Shown here piece by piece: positions 8,238 through 17,050 of a stretch of DNA of 64,000 bases. The stretch comes from DZBG01 sp049241565. Its GTDB lineage: Bacteria > Bdellovibrionota > Bacteriovoracia > Bacteriovoracales > Bacteriovoracaceae. Both the position numbers and the translations under genes were made by a program. The notes under the pieces were generated by a model, which was not told where the DNA came from, did not search any database, and saw nothing but the letters and a program-made list of their open reading frames with translations. The DNA lies in assembly GCA_049241565.1 (NCBI GenBank), contig JBMLQL010000065.1, forward strand, positions 1 through 64,000. The letters run 5' to 3'. Each line of letters opens with the position of its first letter. Positions within the stretch are counted from its first letter, which is position 1.

Positions 8238-9563
8238 TTATTTATCCCAAGGATTTTCAATTGGACTATTTGGCGCAAGAATAAATGAATTCAGTCCAAG
8301 CTGATTAAAAATGAAGTCAGGAATACGGATTCGATAAAAAATCCCTTGTTCATGGTGAACAGTATTGGTGATGTTCGCATTTCCGCGAACCCGTGCGTGG
8401 GCCTCGCCAGCATCATAAGGGATAAAAAGATCGTAATGATCTTGTTTGCTTAAAAAGTAATTGATGACATGGTTGCGAAGGTTTTTCATATCGTCTTCAT
8501 CGTAAGAAGAGACAAGAAATGAGTTTGGATAATTTCTCATGATGATACGGGCGCGAACTGGATCATTGAGAAGGTCTTTTTTATTAAAGACGATGATTTG
8601 ATGCTTCTCTTCGATTTTAAGCTCTTTAAGAACGTCTTGAGTCACTGTGAGATGCTTTTGATAACTTGGGTCTGAGATATCACAGACAATAAGAAGCAGG
8701 TCAGCTTCCATGGCCGATTCAAGTGTAGTCTTAAAACCTTGAATGAGGGTATTGGGAAGATTTGAAATAAAGCCCACGGTATCAATCATGATCATCGGTG
8801 GCTTTGAATCAGGATTCAAGGTTCTAAAAGTTGAGTCGAGTGTCGCAAAGAGTTTATTCTCTTCAAGCACATTCACACGACACAGCCTGTTCATGAGAGA
8901 ACTTTTTCCGGCATTGGTATATCCTACCAGAGCGGCAGTCACGGCCTGATTCTGGCGTTTCTTTCGTTGTTGCTCACGTGTTCTTTGAACTTCTTCAAGT
9001 TGTCTTTTATGAAACTCAATTCGCTCGCGAACCATACGACGGTCAAGCTCTAGCTGCTGCTCTCCCTCTCCACCAATAGCTGCCCCAGAACTTCTCTGTT
9101 TTGAAAAATGACCCCACATTGAGGTCAGTCGTGGAAGAAGGTACTGAAGGCGAGAGATTTCAATTTGAATCTTGGCCTCTTTAGTCCTTGCATGATGAGC
9201 AAAGATTTCAAGAATAACGGTATTGCGGTCTACAATCTCAAGCTTTGTGATTTGTTTAATATTACGAGACTGAGAGGCAGTGAGCTCAAAATCAAAAACG
9301 AGAAGTGTGGAACCTTCTTCGCGGGCCATCTCAGCAATCTCTTCAAGTTTCCCTTCCCCAAGCATGGTGGCCGGATCAATTTGTTTTCTATTCTGAACGT
9401 ATTCTTCACCAGCATTCAGACCAAGAGTACGAAGGAGTTCTCTCAGCTCTCGGAGTGAGGCGTTGGTTTCAATGAGTGTTTTATGACTGTCAAACTTATC
9501 GCAGACGATAGAGACAAGTGAGGCCTTCTGGCCGATGGGAAGTTTAAATTCGTCTTGGTTCAT
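8238..9563 (-). CDS. hflX: Ribosome-associated GTPase HflX
   Basis: The 441-residue product has the HflX N-terminal region (about 1-195, including GGEGEQQLELDRR before the helical linker) followed by a TrmE-Era-Obg-type G domain: G1 GYTNAGKSSL near 215, G3 DTVGF near 260, G4 NKKD near 330, G5-like SSYDEDD. HflX binds 50S or 70S ribosomes and splits stalled or hibernating ribosomes. The length matches the family (about 430). It is the last gene of the pantothenate/CoA operon; its start overlaps panC by 4 bases. Its C-terminal extension (VHHEQGIFYRIRI) is normal for the family. Confidence 0.95.
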   Translation of the reverse strand: MNQDEFKLPIGQKASLVSIVCDKFDSHKTLIETNASLRELRELLRTLGLNAGEEYVQNRKQIDPATMLGEGKLEEIAEMAREEGSTLLVFDFELTASQSRNIKQITKLEIVDRNTVILEIFAHHARTKEAKIQIEISRLQYLLPRLTSMWGHFSKQRSSGAAIGGEGEQQLELDRRMVRERIEFHKRQLEEVQRTREQQRKKRQNQAVTAALVGYTNAGKSSLMNRLCRVNVLEENKLFATLDSTFRTLNPDSKPPMIMIDTVGFISNLPNTLIQGFKTTLESAMEADLLLIVCDISDPSYQKHLTVTQDVLKELKIEEKHQIIVFNKKDLLNDPVRARIIMRNYPNSFLVSSYDEDDMKNLRNHVINYFLSKQDHYDLFIPYDAGEAHARVRGNANITNTVHHEQGIFYRIRIPDFIFNQLGLNSFILAPNSPIENPWDK

Positions 9564-10414
9564 TGAAGTTCCACTTGCATATTATCGAGAAGCCTTGTGC
9601 TGCCTTGGCGGTAAACGGCCAGTAGAACCAGAGAGCGATGGCCCTCAAGGTTTTCACTGAGCGTTTCAGTTTCTCTGATGGTGAGGTAATCCCAGTTTTT
9701 ATCTTGAAGTTTTTGAGAAATGTAATCTTGGGCCAATTTTAGATTACTCTTTTGAGAGTTAATAATCGTTTTAATTTCTGTAAGAGTATTGACTAAGATC
9801 AGGGCCGCTTTCTTTTGCTCATCGCTGAGGTATTGATTGCGGCTAGACATGGCAAGCCCTGAGGCTTCTCTTTTAATAGGAATGCCTGCCAGTTTTACTG
9901 GAAGGTGAAGGTCATGAACCATGCGTTTAATAATAGTAAATTGTTGGAAATCTTTAAGCCCAAAATAGGCCGTCTCAGGTTTGACTACAGAGAAGAGAAG
10001 ATAAACAACGGTAGTGACGCCATCAAAATGAGTGGGGCGCATCTGGCCTTCGAGTATTTTATTAAGACCTTCGACGACAATCTTTGATTTAAAATGAGTT
10101 GGGTAGATCTCTTCAATAGTCTCAGGGGCGAAGACTACCACTTTTTTAGTGGGATAATCTTTGAGAAAGTTCTCAATCAACGATAAATCTTTTTTGAGAT
10201 CGCGGGGGTATTTATCAAAGTCTTCATTGGGCCCGAACTGAGTCGGATTCACAAAGATAGAAAAGTACACATGATCATAATCTTGAAGGGCAGCTTTTAA
10301 GAGCGAGAGATGCCCTTCATGCAGGCTTCCCATAGTTGGGACAAAACCAGAGGTGAGTTTTGATTGCTCTTGATATTTTTTAAGCTCAAGTGTGGTTGTG
10401 ATCAGAGTCAGCAT
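9560..10414 (-). CDS. panC: Pantothenate synthetase (pantoate-beta-alanine ligase)
   Basis: The 284-residue product joins pantoate and beta-alanine using ATP in the cytoplasm. Visible signatures are the nucleotide-binding MGSLHEGHLSL near residue 28, FVNPTQFGPNEDF near 57, FGLKDFQQFTIIKRM near 152 and AMSSRNQYL near 190, all in the order expected for PanC. The length equals the family norm (about 280). Its ATG overlaps the last base of the coaBC stop (TAATG), and its end overlaps hflX by 4 bases, so translation is coupled along the operon. No panD for making beta-alanine is present in the window. Confidence 0.97.
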   Translation of the reverse strand: MLTLITTTLELKKYQEQSKLTSGFVPTMGSLHEGHLSLLKAALQDYDHVYFSIFVNPTQFGPNEDFDKYPRDLKKDLSLIENFLKDYPTKKVVVFAPETIEEIYPTHFKSKIVVEGLNKILEGQMRPTHFDGVTTVVYLLFSVVKPETAYFGLKDFQQFTIIKRMVHDLHLPVKLAGIPIKREASGLAMSSRNQYLSDEQKKAALILVNTLTEIKTIINSQKSNLKLAQDYISQKLQDKNWDYLTIRETETLSENLEGHRSLVLLAVYRQGSTRLLDNMQVELQ

Positions 10415-11637
10415 TAAATCTTTCCCGTCTCAAACCAAGTCACAAGCTTATCTCCAATATCTTTTTTCGTGAGCTCAAACGGGCCAATCAGTGTCGTCAT
10501 CGTGACGAAAAAATAACTTCCCTCATCTTTTTGGAAGCCTTTGAGGTAATGACCAAAGAGTCCGTTGCCTACAGGGTTACCAATCATCAGATCTACTGGC
10601 TTTCTTTTCATCTTTTCCATGAAAACATCTTTCGTGGTTTCTGTTTCTGCTGCAAAACCTACGACTTTTTGATCTGATTTTTTGACACCGAGAATTTCTT
10701 TTAAAACATCCGGAGCTTGATGAAAGTGAATTGATTCACCCATCTCTTCTTTTTTGATTTTCTTAGAAGAAGTATCAAATTCAATATCGGCAATGGCCGC
10801 ACTTGAAATATAGAGAGCTGCTTGAGGGAAGTGTTCGAGAGCTTCTTTTCTCATTAGTGCTGTCGTTGGTGTTTTTAAAATAGTTAAATGTGGATTAGGG
10901 CGAAGGTATTCAATTTCATCGGTGCAATTATGCCCGGCCAAAACCACAACTTCATAACCCGCTTTAAGAAAAGAGCGAGCGATAGACACTCCCATCTTTC
11001 CACTTGAGGGATTCGTGATATAGCGAACAGGATCAACCGCTGCAGCAGTGGCCCCTGCCGTGATCACAACTTTTTTATTCTTGAGATTTTGAGCATGAGT
11101 TTCAATCATTTGGACCATGGCTTCAACTTCAAGCAGCTTTCCATCTCCAATGTCTCCACAAGCGAGAGTTCCAGAAACGGGATTATAAAATTCGTTATAA
11201 GAAATTTGAGAAAGAGATTTGATATGCTCTTGAGTGCGTGGCTGCTGCCACATAAAAGTATTCATTGCCGGAAAGAGAAGAACTGGTTTCCCTCTCCAGG
11301 CCAGATAAGTGCTGACTAAAAGATCATCACAAAGACCAAGAGCGAGACGCCCAAGAGTATTGGCCGAAAGAGGAGCGATCACCAGTTGATCGGCCCACTT
11401 GGCCAGTTCGATATGAAGCACAGTTTGATTGGGCTCGAGATTTTTTAAATTAAAATCATCATGAGATGAATAGACCTCTTCGGCCCCAAGATACTTAAAG
11501 GTTTCAAGTTTAATAAACTGTTCCGCCCCACGAGTGGTGACCACGCGGACCTGATGATTTTTTTTAATAAGCGCGCGACACAGATCATAGGCCTTGTAGG
11601 CAGCAATGGATCCAGTCACACCGATAAGAATTTTCAT
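10414..11637 (-). CDS. coaBC: Bifunctional phosphopantothenoylcysteine synthetase/decarboxylase
   Basis: The 407-residue protein makes 4'-phosphopantetheine from 4'-phosphopantothenate and cysteine. The N-terminal half is the flavoprotein decarboxylase: GVTGSIAAYKA near residue 6, catalytic His in VLHIELAKWAD near 75, IAPLSANTLGRLA, and the PxMNxxMW substrate clasp (PAMNTFMW near 125). The C-terminal half is the CTP-dependent ligase (AGATAAAVDPVRYITNPSSGKMG segment near 195, then AIADIEF). I start at ATG 11637, which overlaps the coaX stop as ATGA; the longer frame to 11664 would add residues not found in the family. It sits between coaX and panC, the steps immediately before and around it. 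Confidence 0.95.
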   Translation of the reverse strand: MKILIGVTGSIAAYKAYDLCRALIKKNHQVRVVTTRGAEQFIKLETFKYLGAEEVYSSHDDFNLKNLEPNQTVLHIELAKWADQLVIAPLSANTLGRLALGLCDDLLVSTYLAWRGKPVLLFPAMNTFMWQQPRTQEHIKSLSQISYNEFYNPVSGTLACGDIGDGKLLEVEAMVQMIETHAQNLKNKKVVITAGATAAAVDPVRYITNPSSGKMGVSIARSFLKAGYEVVVLAGHNCTDEIEYLRPNPHLTILKTPTTALMRKEALEHFPQAALYISSAAIADIEFDTSSKKIKKEEMGESIHFHQAPDVLKEILGVKKSDQKVVGFAAETETTKDVFMEKMKRKPVDLMIGNPVGNGLFGHYLKGFQKDEGSYFFVTMTTLIGPFELTKKDIGDKLVTWFETGKI

Positions 11638-12380
11638 AAAATTTGTATCTGTGTTGAGTACCAATAATTGAGGGAGTAGTGTATCAGATCTGGCTCACTC
11701 TGTAAGTCACAGTCTAAAAAAGATGGAAGAGCAGTTTCCCAATAAGGATAACTTCCTCCTGTAAGGGTAAAGCTTCGAATTTTCAGCTTTTGGGCCCAAA
11801 ATGACGCAAGAGCAGGAAAGGCGCCGTAAGTCCCACTCATGGCCTCTTCTGTTTGATGCGGAAGTTCATTTTTAAAATGGGCCAAATCTAGCTCACGGGT
11901 TTTAAGATTTTCGCCACGTGAATACACACTTGGATAGGCCGCAATTCCGGGAGCAATATAACCGCCCACAAGACCATCTTCAGTAATAAAATCCATAGTG
12001 GTATAAGTGCCAGCATCTATAAGGCATCGTGGTTTAGTGATATTTTTATTTTTAAAAAGATAAAAGGCCTGAATGAGGCGATCCTCTCCCAATGAGTGAG
12101 CGTAGTTCACAGGCATTCCTGCAAAACGATTTCCTTTCCAATAATCACGAACTCGAGTGACAACAAACCCTTCATCCACAAAAGCATTCAGCTCTTCATC
12201 GTAGGCCTTCACCTGAGACAGTACCATTTGCGTATCGTGTGCACTCCATCCAAGAGTTTGGAGTTCATCTTTAAGTTTTGAAAGAGGAGTGGTTTTTAAA
12301 AAAGTAAAAGAGGACCCTTTATAGGTGAAGAGTCCAGCGTGAGGGTGAGAGTTTCCAAAATCAAGAGTCACTAAATTCAT
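11634..12380 (-). CDS. coaX: Type III pantothenate kinase
   Basis: The 248-residue product is an ASKHA-fold kinase that phosphorylates pantothenate, the first step of CoA synthesis. It has the type III phosphate-1 motif DFGNSHPHAG at residue 7, RLIQAFY near 105, the conserved DAGTYTTMDF near 118, GGYIAPG near 137 and a late TLTGGS. Type III enzymes are usually about 250 residues and insensitive to CoA feedback. It lies 1 base after panB and overlaps coaBC by 4 bases, so it is within the same transcript. Confidence 0.92.
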   Translation of the reverse strand: MNLVTLDFGNSHPHAGLFTYKGSSFTFLKTTPLSKLKDELQTLGWSAHDTQMVLSQVKAYDEELNAFVDEGFVVTRVRDYWKGNRFAGMPVNYAHSLGEDRLIQAFYLFKNKNITKPRCLIDAGTYTTMDFITEDGLVGGYIAPGIAAYPSVYSRGENLKTRELDLAHFKNELPHQTEEAMSGTYGAFPALASFWAQKLKIRSFTLTGGSYPYWETALPSFLDCDLQSEPDLIHYSLNYWYSTQIQIL

Positions 12381-12381
12381 A

Positions 12382-13146
12382 TTAGGCTTTCTGTTTTTTA
12401 AGATAATCAGCGATGAGAGCTTTTTTAGTGGCGTAAAGATCCGTCACAGGGGGGCAGAATTTAGGGGGCATCTTCGGGCCATTTTTTAAAAGATCATTGA
12501 TAACTAAAACTTGTCCATCCACTTTTGTCCCTGAGCCAATACCAATAGTTGGTATAGAGATAGCCTTTGAAATTTCTCCGGCCAGTTCCGCTTCAACAAA
12601 CTCAAGCACGATTGAAAAACATCCTGCTGCCTCTAAGGCCTTGGCCTCTCTCATGAGTCTGGCCGCTTCTGATTCTGTTTTTCCGTGAGTGAAATAACCA
12701 CCCTGTTGGTGAACAGATTGTGGAGTCAATCCAATATGCCCCATAACGGCCACACCCACTTGAGTCAGACGTTCAATAAGTTTTAATTGATAAGGGAAAG
12801 CTCCTTCAAGTTTGAGTGCTTCTGCATTTGTTTCTTGAAAAAGAGTTGTTCCACATTTAAGACCTTGAGCAATTGTCGAGTAGGTGCCAAAAGGAAGATC
12901 AATCACTAAAAATTTATCAGGGCTTCCGCGGCGTACAGCTTTTCCAAAAGTGATCATATCACCCAGAGAAACTTGAACTGTCGTGTCTAAACCAAGAACA
13001 ACATTGCCCACACTATCACCGACAAGAACGATATCAAGTTGCTCCATCTCATTATAAAGCTGGGCCATTTGAAAATCATAACAAGTGAGCATTTGAATTT
13101 TTTGATTCTTTGCTTTTCGAATATCACGGACATTTAATTTTTTCAT
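12382..13146 (-). CDS. panB: 3-methyl-2-oxobutanoate hydroxymethyltransferase
   Basis: The 254-residue TIM-barrel enzyme transfers a hydroxymethyl group from 5,10-methylene-THF to 2-ketoisovalerate, giving ketopantoate. Signatures in order: MLTCYDFQMA near 19, DIVLVGDSVGNVVLG near 35 (metal-binding Asp), GHIGLTPQSVHQQGG near 137, ILEF-like VLEFVEAELA near 180 and IPTIGIGSG near 197. The length matches the family (about 260). Its start overlaps the preceding reductoisomerase-like gene by 4 bases, placing a candidate ketopantoate reductase directly in front of it. Confidence 0.97.
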   Translation of the reverse strand: MKKLNVRDIRKAKNQKIQMLTCYDFQMAQLYNEMEQLDIVLVGDSVGNVVLGLDTTVQVSLGDMITFGKAVRRGSPDKFLVIDLPFGTYSTIAQGLKCGTTLFQETNAEALKLEGAFPYQLKLIERLTQVGVAVMGHIGLTPQSVHQQGGYFTHGKTESEAARLMREAKALEAAGCFSIVLEFVEAELAGEISKAISIPTIGIGSGTKVDGQVLVINDLLKNGPKMPPKFCPPVTDLYATKKALIADYLKKQKA

Positions 13147-14081
13147 TTTTGGTCTCCACCAAGAATTCTTTTTTGAGTTTGCTCAAGAGCACTCTGATGC
13201 CAGCGAGTCTTAATTTTTTGACGAAGGGCCGCCACATCTGTCTTCTCAGCATTATCTAAAAAGACCCCCGATTGAATATCATCAAAGAGGCTTTCGAGTC
13301 TAGCTTGGAAGTCAGAGGTCATGAGCCTTTCTTGTCCAATTTCTGAACCAATCAGGGCGTTAGGTGAGATCAAATCATAAAAAGCTTCTGGGCCCACCTC
13401 AATCATGGCGTTCATGATGAGTTTTAGCTCATACCAGCACTCAAAAAAGGCTAGCTCAGGTTCAATGCCACGCTTAATCATAAGATCAAACATAGATTTG
13501 GCGGTGTAGGGGATAAGTGAGCAAAGAACACCTTGTTCACTTAAAAGATCCGCTTCCATTTCCGTTTTAAAGCTTGCTTTAAACGGCCCGAGATTAATCC
13601 CAAGTCCGTAAGAAAGAGAGAGGCACCACTGATCAGTGGACAATTTTTTTTCTTCGGAAATATATTCAAGAGAATAGATGGCACCTAATTTTCCTTTGAT
13701 TAGATACTGTGCTCGCAGTTCTGATCCAATGGCCTTAGGAGCGAAAAGAATGAAATCAAATTGTGGATATTTTTGAGCGAGGTCATGACGAACCATAGAA
13801 TAACCATGGGCCAGGATGATTTTAGTTCCTGCTTGAAGATGATTGTTATTTTCTTCAAGAAAAGTATGGTGCGTGTGATCCGGTGTGAGAAGAGCGATGG
13901 TTTCGGTTTGCTTAAAAGCTTGAGAAGAAATCTCAACTGCTGTGAATCCTAGGGCGATTGCTTTTGAGACAGAGTCTCCTTCTTTACGGGCCGCAATAGT
14001 AATATTCCATCCTGAGTCACGCAAATTTTGCGCCCAGGCCTGGGTTTGATTGCCAAATCCAATGAGAGTGAGTTTATTCAT
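13143..14081 (-). CDS. Ketol-acid reductoisomerase family protein, candidate ketopantoate reductase
   Basis: The 312-residue product follows the KARI (IlvC) pattern. An N-terminal Rossmann NADPH domain opens LTLIGFGNQTQAWAQNLRDSG; then come LLTPDHTHH, LAHGYSM and APKAIGSELRAQY. The C-terminal helical domain holds the metal-ligand segments ETEMEADLLSEQGVLC and FFECWYELKLIMNAM, so the catalytic Lys, Asp and Glu positions look retained. It heads the pantothenate operon and overlaps panB by 4 bases. No panE is present. IlvC is known to reduce ketopantoate in some bacteria, so this paralogue may do that step. Alternatively it is the organism's real IlvC, in which case the context only shares 2-ketoisovalerate. 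The start is placed at ATG 14081; a longer frame to 14141 lacks family similarity. Confidence 0.85.
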   Translation of the reverse strand: MNKLTLIGFGNQTQAWAQNLRDSGWNITIAARKEGDSVSKAIALGFTAVEISSQAFKQTETIALLTPDHTHHTFLEENNNHLQAGTKIILAHGYSMVRHDLAQKYPQFDFILFAPKAIGSELRAQYLIKGKLGAIYSLEYISEEKKLSTDQWCLSLSYGLGINLGPFKASFKTEMEADLLSEQGVLCSLIPYTAKSMFDLMIKRGIEPELAFFECWYELKLIMNAMIEVGPEAFYDLISPNALIGSEIGQERLMTSDFQARLESLFDDIQSGVFLDNAEKTDVAALRQKIKTRWHQSALEQTQKRILGGDQK

Positions 14082-14160
14082 GGTAAAAACCTGTTTGGGT
14101 AAAGATAAATCAAAGTTATCATGGTCAAAAGATACCGCCAATCATTAAGGGGCCTAAGCT

Positions 14161-14952
14161 ATGACAGAGTCACTCAATCGTGCATTTATGTACGGAGAGT
14201 CTATATTTACCACCATGCTCATGATTAACGGGCAGGTCAGAGACTGGGATCATCATTTCGAGCGATTTAAAAAAGGGGTGGAGTATGTATACGGCCCCTT
14301 TACTGATGAGGAATGGACAGCTTCTTTAAAGAACAGACTTGAATATAAATTAGGCCAGGAGAGCGGGGATAAAGTTATACGCTTAGCGGTTTATCGCGAA
14401 CAGGCCAGACGAACATTGAGATCGGCGATGATTTCAATGATGGATCTTAAAATTCAAATGAATGTGGAAGTCTATGCTCCTCGTGAACCCAAGCCTCTTT
14501 CAATGATCACTGTGCAAGGTTCAGCTCGGCCTCACTGGTGGCCATCATTTATTAAGGCCGGTAATTATTTTGAAACGATATTAAGCCAAAGAGTAAATTT
14601 AAAACCTGAAGATGATGATCTTATTTTCACTTCTGCCGAAGGCTGGATTTGGGAGTCGTCAGTGGCCAATATTTTTTGTGTTCGAAATAATAAACTCTAT
14701 ACCGCTCCTTGTGGGCCTAATGTTTTAGATGGAGTGATGAGGAGAAGAGTTCTCGAAGTAGGCTTTGATTTTTTTGATGATGTGGTTGAAACCTATACAA
14801 CGGTTGAGCAGTTGAAAAAAGCCGATGCTATTTTTGGGACAAATTCAGTCCGTGGGCCATTTCTTATTGGACGGATTGATAATTACACTATTGAATATTC
14901 AAAAGAGTTTTTAGAAAAATTTGAAAGATTAAGGGCAAGATTTTTTCCATGA
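14161..14952 (+). CDS. Class IV PLP-dependent aminotransferase/lyase, PabC-like
   Basis: The 263-residue protein is a fold-type IV PLP enzyme. FMYGESIFTTM near residue 9 starts the family pattern, the Schiff-base lysine is in FIKAGNYFETIL near 134, and the cofactor Glu is in GWIWESSVANIFCV near 162. GVMRRRVLEVG and AIFGTNSVRG follow. Members are 4-amino-4-deoxychorismate lyases (folate), D-amino-acid or branched-chain aminotransferases. The length and early motifs favour a PabC-like role, but no pabA/pabB neighbour supports it, and ilvE is present separately at 60971. It is divergent from the pantothenate operon across 79 bp and starts 8 nt after AAGGGG. Confidence 0.8.
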   Translation: MTESLNRAFMYGESIFTTMLMINGQVRDWDHHFERFKKGVEYVYGPFTDEEWTASLKNRLEYKLGQESGDKVIRLAVYREQARRTLRSAMISMMDLKIQMNVEVYAPREPKPLSMITVQGSARPHWWPSFIKAGNYFETILSQRVNLKPEDDDLIFTSAEGWIWESSVANIFCVRNNKLYTAPCGPNVLDGVMRRRVLEVGFDFFDDVVETYTTVEQLKKADAIFGTNSVRGPFLIGRIDNYTIEYSKEFLEKFERLRARFFP

Positions 14953-15173
14953 CAAAAGTTTTGACAGTAAATTGTCCTCAATGCAAAAAGAAATTCAATT
15001 ATTATGATTCTGAATTTCGTCCTTTTTGCTGTGAGAAATGTAAACTCATCGATTTAGGATTGTGGCTTAGCGAATCCTACGGTGTTCCCGTTCCAGAGAA
15101 TAAACTTACTCCTGAAGAGCAGATGGCACTATTACAAGTAAAGAGTTTAACCGATGAAGATAGTGAAAACTAA
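14949..15173 (+). CDS. yacG: YacG-type zinc-binding protein
   Basis: The 74-residue protein carries the YacG zinc ribbon: CPQCKKKF near residue 9 and FCCEKCKLIDLGLWLSE near 28, giving four cysteines in a CxxC-x(n)-CxxxC arrangement followed by the diagnostic IDLGLWL helix. In E. coli YacG binds GyrB and inhibits DNA gyrase. It overlaps the aminotransferase by 4 bases and the following phosphatase by 20, so the three are co-transcribed. Confidence 0.88.
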   Translation: MTKVLTVNCPQCKKKFNYYDSEFRPFCCEKCKLIDLGLWLSESYGVPVPENKLTPEEQMALLQVKSLTDEDSEN

Positions 15174-15981
15174 AACTGTTCTGAAACAAATGAAAGAGAT
15201 GAGTCTTGGGGCAGGAGAGATTTTAGTTTCTCATCTAAGAAACTCCTATAAAAAGCCCATTAAGATTTTAGATAAAGGTCCCCATGGACTGGCCACCGAG
15301 GCCGATATCCTCTCAGAAAAATACGTTATTAATAAAATTAAAAAGCTTTATCCTGATCATCATATTCTTTCTGAAGAAGATGCCTTTGTAAAAAAGATCA
15401 AAAATATGGGGCCAGTAGATGATAAGTATATGTGGTTGATTGATCCTCTGGATGGCACTAATAATTTTTATAATAAACTTCCTTTTTTTTGTGTCTCGCT
15501 CGCCTTGGTTAAAGGAAATACTCCCTTAGTTGGTGTGGTTTATAATCCTGTCACTGAAGAGTGGTTTTATGCCATTAAAGGTGAAGGAGCTTATTATGAA
15601 CGCATGCTCGGTGGGAAAAAAATGAAAGTAAAACTTAAGGCCAGCGGTCAGAAAAAAGAATTTATCGAAAGTCTTTTGTCGGCCAATCTCACTAGTAAAA
15701 GAGTAGAGAAGGATCTTCTCAAAAAATTTCCTCAGGTCAGGGCCATGCGCCGTTTAGGAAGTGCCGCCTTAGAGTTAAGTTATGTGGCGGCTGGAATCCT
15801 TGACGGTTACTGGGAATACCGTCTTCAACCTTGGGATATCGCTGCTGCTGGACTTATTTGCCAAGAAGCCGGAGTAAAAATCTCTACTATCGAAGGGAAA
15901 GAGTTTACCCCTTTCTGCGGCTCTGTTCTCGCCGCTCGCACTTCACTCTATACGGAATTAAAAAGAATTCTGGTCAAGTAA
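15154..15981 (+). CDS. Inositol monophosphatase family protein (SuhB-like)
   Basis: The 275-residue protein has the Mg-dependent phosphatase motifs of the IMPase/FIG family: ILSEEDAF near 75 (metal-binding Glu), DPLDGTNNFYNKLPFF near 97 (metal-binding DPxDGT) and PWDIAAAGLICQEAG near 227. Family members hydrolyse inositol phosphates, PAP or similar; the substrate cannot be told from sequence. E. coli SuhB also acts in rRNA antitermination. The listed start overlaps yacG by 20 bases and lacks a good ribosome-binding site; ATG 15190 is an alternative. Confidence 0.9.
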   Translation: MKIVKTKTVLKQMKEMSLGAGEILVSHLRNSYKKPIKILDKGPHGLATEADILSEKYVINKIKKLYPDHHILSEEDAFVKKIKNMGPVDDKYMWLIDPLDGTNNFYNKLPFFCVSLALVKGNTPLVGVVYNPVTEEWFYAIKGEGAYYERMLGGKKMKVKLKASGQKKEFIESLLSANLTSKRVEKDLLKKFPQVRAMRRLGSAALELSYVAAGILDGYWEYRLQPWDIAAAGLICQEAGVKISTIEGKEFTPFCGSVLAARTSLYTELKRILVK

Positions 15982-15998
15982 CATTCTGCATTTGCCTT

Positions 15999-16027
15999 TT
16001 GACAAGAATTCCGATGGGTTAGATAAT
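15999..16027 (+). promoter_or_regulatory. Sigma-70-type promoter for the 16086 gene
   Basis: A perfect TTGACA (15999-16004), a 17-bp spacer and GATAAT (16022-16027) lie about 60 bp upstream of the GTG start at 16086. The untranslated leader contains a short AGCACA-AG-TGTGCT hairpin. Confidence 0.75.
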
Positions 16028-16085
16028 ATGAAATGTAGCACAAGTGTGCTCGTGTAATGTGTCTTATCTCCATGGAGGGTGGTAA

Positions 16086-17045
16086 GTGGAATCGTTGATA
16101 AACATCGTTGATAAATTCGGGCCCGAATTGTTAGTTATCCAGTTTGGTGTACTCGTTATTCTTTCTACACTCCTCATGTGGCTTTGGTTTGCTAATCGAA
16201 GAAAGTATCACAATCTTCAGCATGCGATTCCGGCCAATATCATTAAGAGTTATCTTGATTCCATTATTCAAAATTCAACTGCACTGAAATCAAATTTATT
16301 TCGTGGTGGTGGTCTTGATGTAGGTCAAATCCCATCGGTAATGTCTCTTGGAAATTTAGGAGCTGGTGGAGATGGACTCACTGTTAGTGGTTCAGGCAAT
16401 GCGGCCCTCCTTGAAGAACTTAATCAAAAGAAAGCTTATATTGCTCAACTTGAATCTCAATTAAATGCGGCCAAAAATGGTCAAAAAGATATTGAAGCAA
16501 AATTAGCGACAACTTCATCCCAGCTTTCAACGGCCGAGACTCGCATCCGTGAACTTGAGGCCCTTCTGGCCAAATCAAAAACTGGTGGAGCGTCTGCTGG
16601 TGGTGCTGTGGATGCGACTCTTGAAGCAGAACTTCAAAATATTACTCGTGAACGTGATGATATTCGTGATCGTCTTAAAGAATATGAAATTATCGCAGAT
16701 GATCTGGCCAATCTTAAACGTCTTCAACAAGAGAATGAGCAGCTTAAGCGATCTCTGGCAGAAGCAGGCGGGGCTATGCCTGTCTCAACACCTGAACCAG
16801 AAAAAACAGAAGCTAAAATTGCTGAAGTCTCGGATCTCTTTGAAGATATGGCCAGTGAAACTACTGGTGGAAGCACAGAAGATCTCGCTGCCGAACTAGA
16901 TAATCTTTTAAGTGGTGGTGATGCTCCAGCTGAAGCGACTGAAGATGTGGCCCTTGCAAGCCCTGAAGAAAGTAAAACAGAAGATAATAAAAACGAAAAA
17001 ACGCCAGATGATCTTTTATCTGAGTTTGAAAAAATGCTGAGTTAA
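16086..17045 (+). CDS. Membrane-anchored coiled-coil protein with acidic C-terminal motifs
   Basis: The 319-residue product starts at GTG, 6 nt after GGAGG. A transmembrane helix lies at about 17-37 (LVIQFGVLVILSTLLMWLWF), followed by a basic patch, a glycine-rich linker (about 75-105), a long coiled coil (about 108-165, then 180-225) and an acidic disordered tail. The tail holds three similar short motifs: DLFEDMAS near 250, AELDNLLSG near 270 and LLSEFEKMLS at the very end. These look like repeated docking motifs. I do not recognise a family. The orientation suggests a cytoplasmic coiled coil tethered to the inner membrane. It has its own promoter and is followed after 5 bases by the HEAT-like gene. 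Confidence 0.75.
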   Translation: MESLINIVDKFGPELLVIQFGVLVILSTLLMWLWFANRRKYHNLQHAIPANIIKSYLDSIIQNSTALKSNLFRGGGLDVGQIPSVMSLGNLGAGGDGLTVSGSGNAALLEELNQKKAYIAQLESQLNAAKNGQKDIEAKLATTSSQLSTAETRIRELEALLAKSKTGGASAGGAVDATLEAELQNITRERDDIRDRLKEYEIIADDLANLKRLQQENEQLKRSLAEAGGAMPVSTPEPEKTEAKIAEVSDLFEDMASETTGGSTEDLAAELDNLLSGGDAPAEATEDVALASPEESKTEDNKNEKTPDDLLSEFEKMLS

Positions 17046-17050
17046 AAAAC

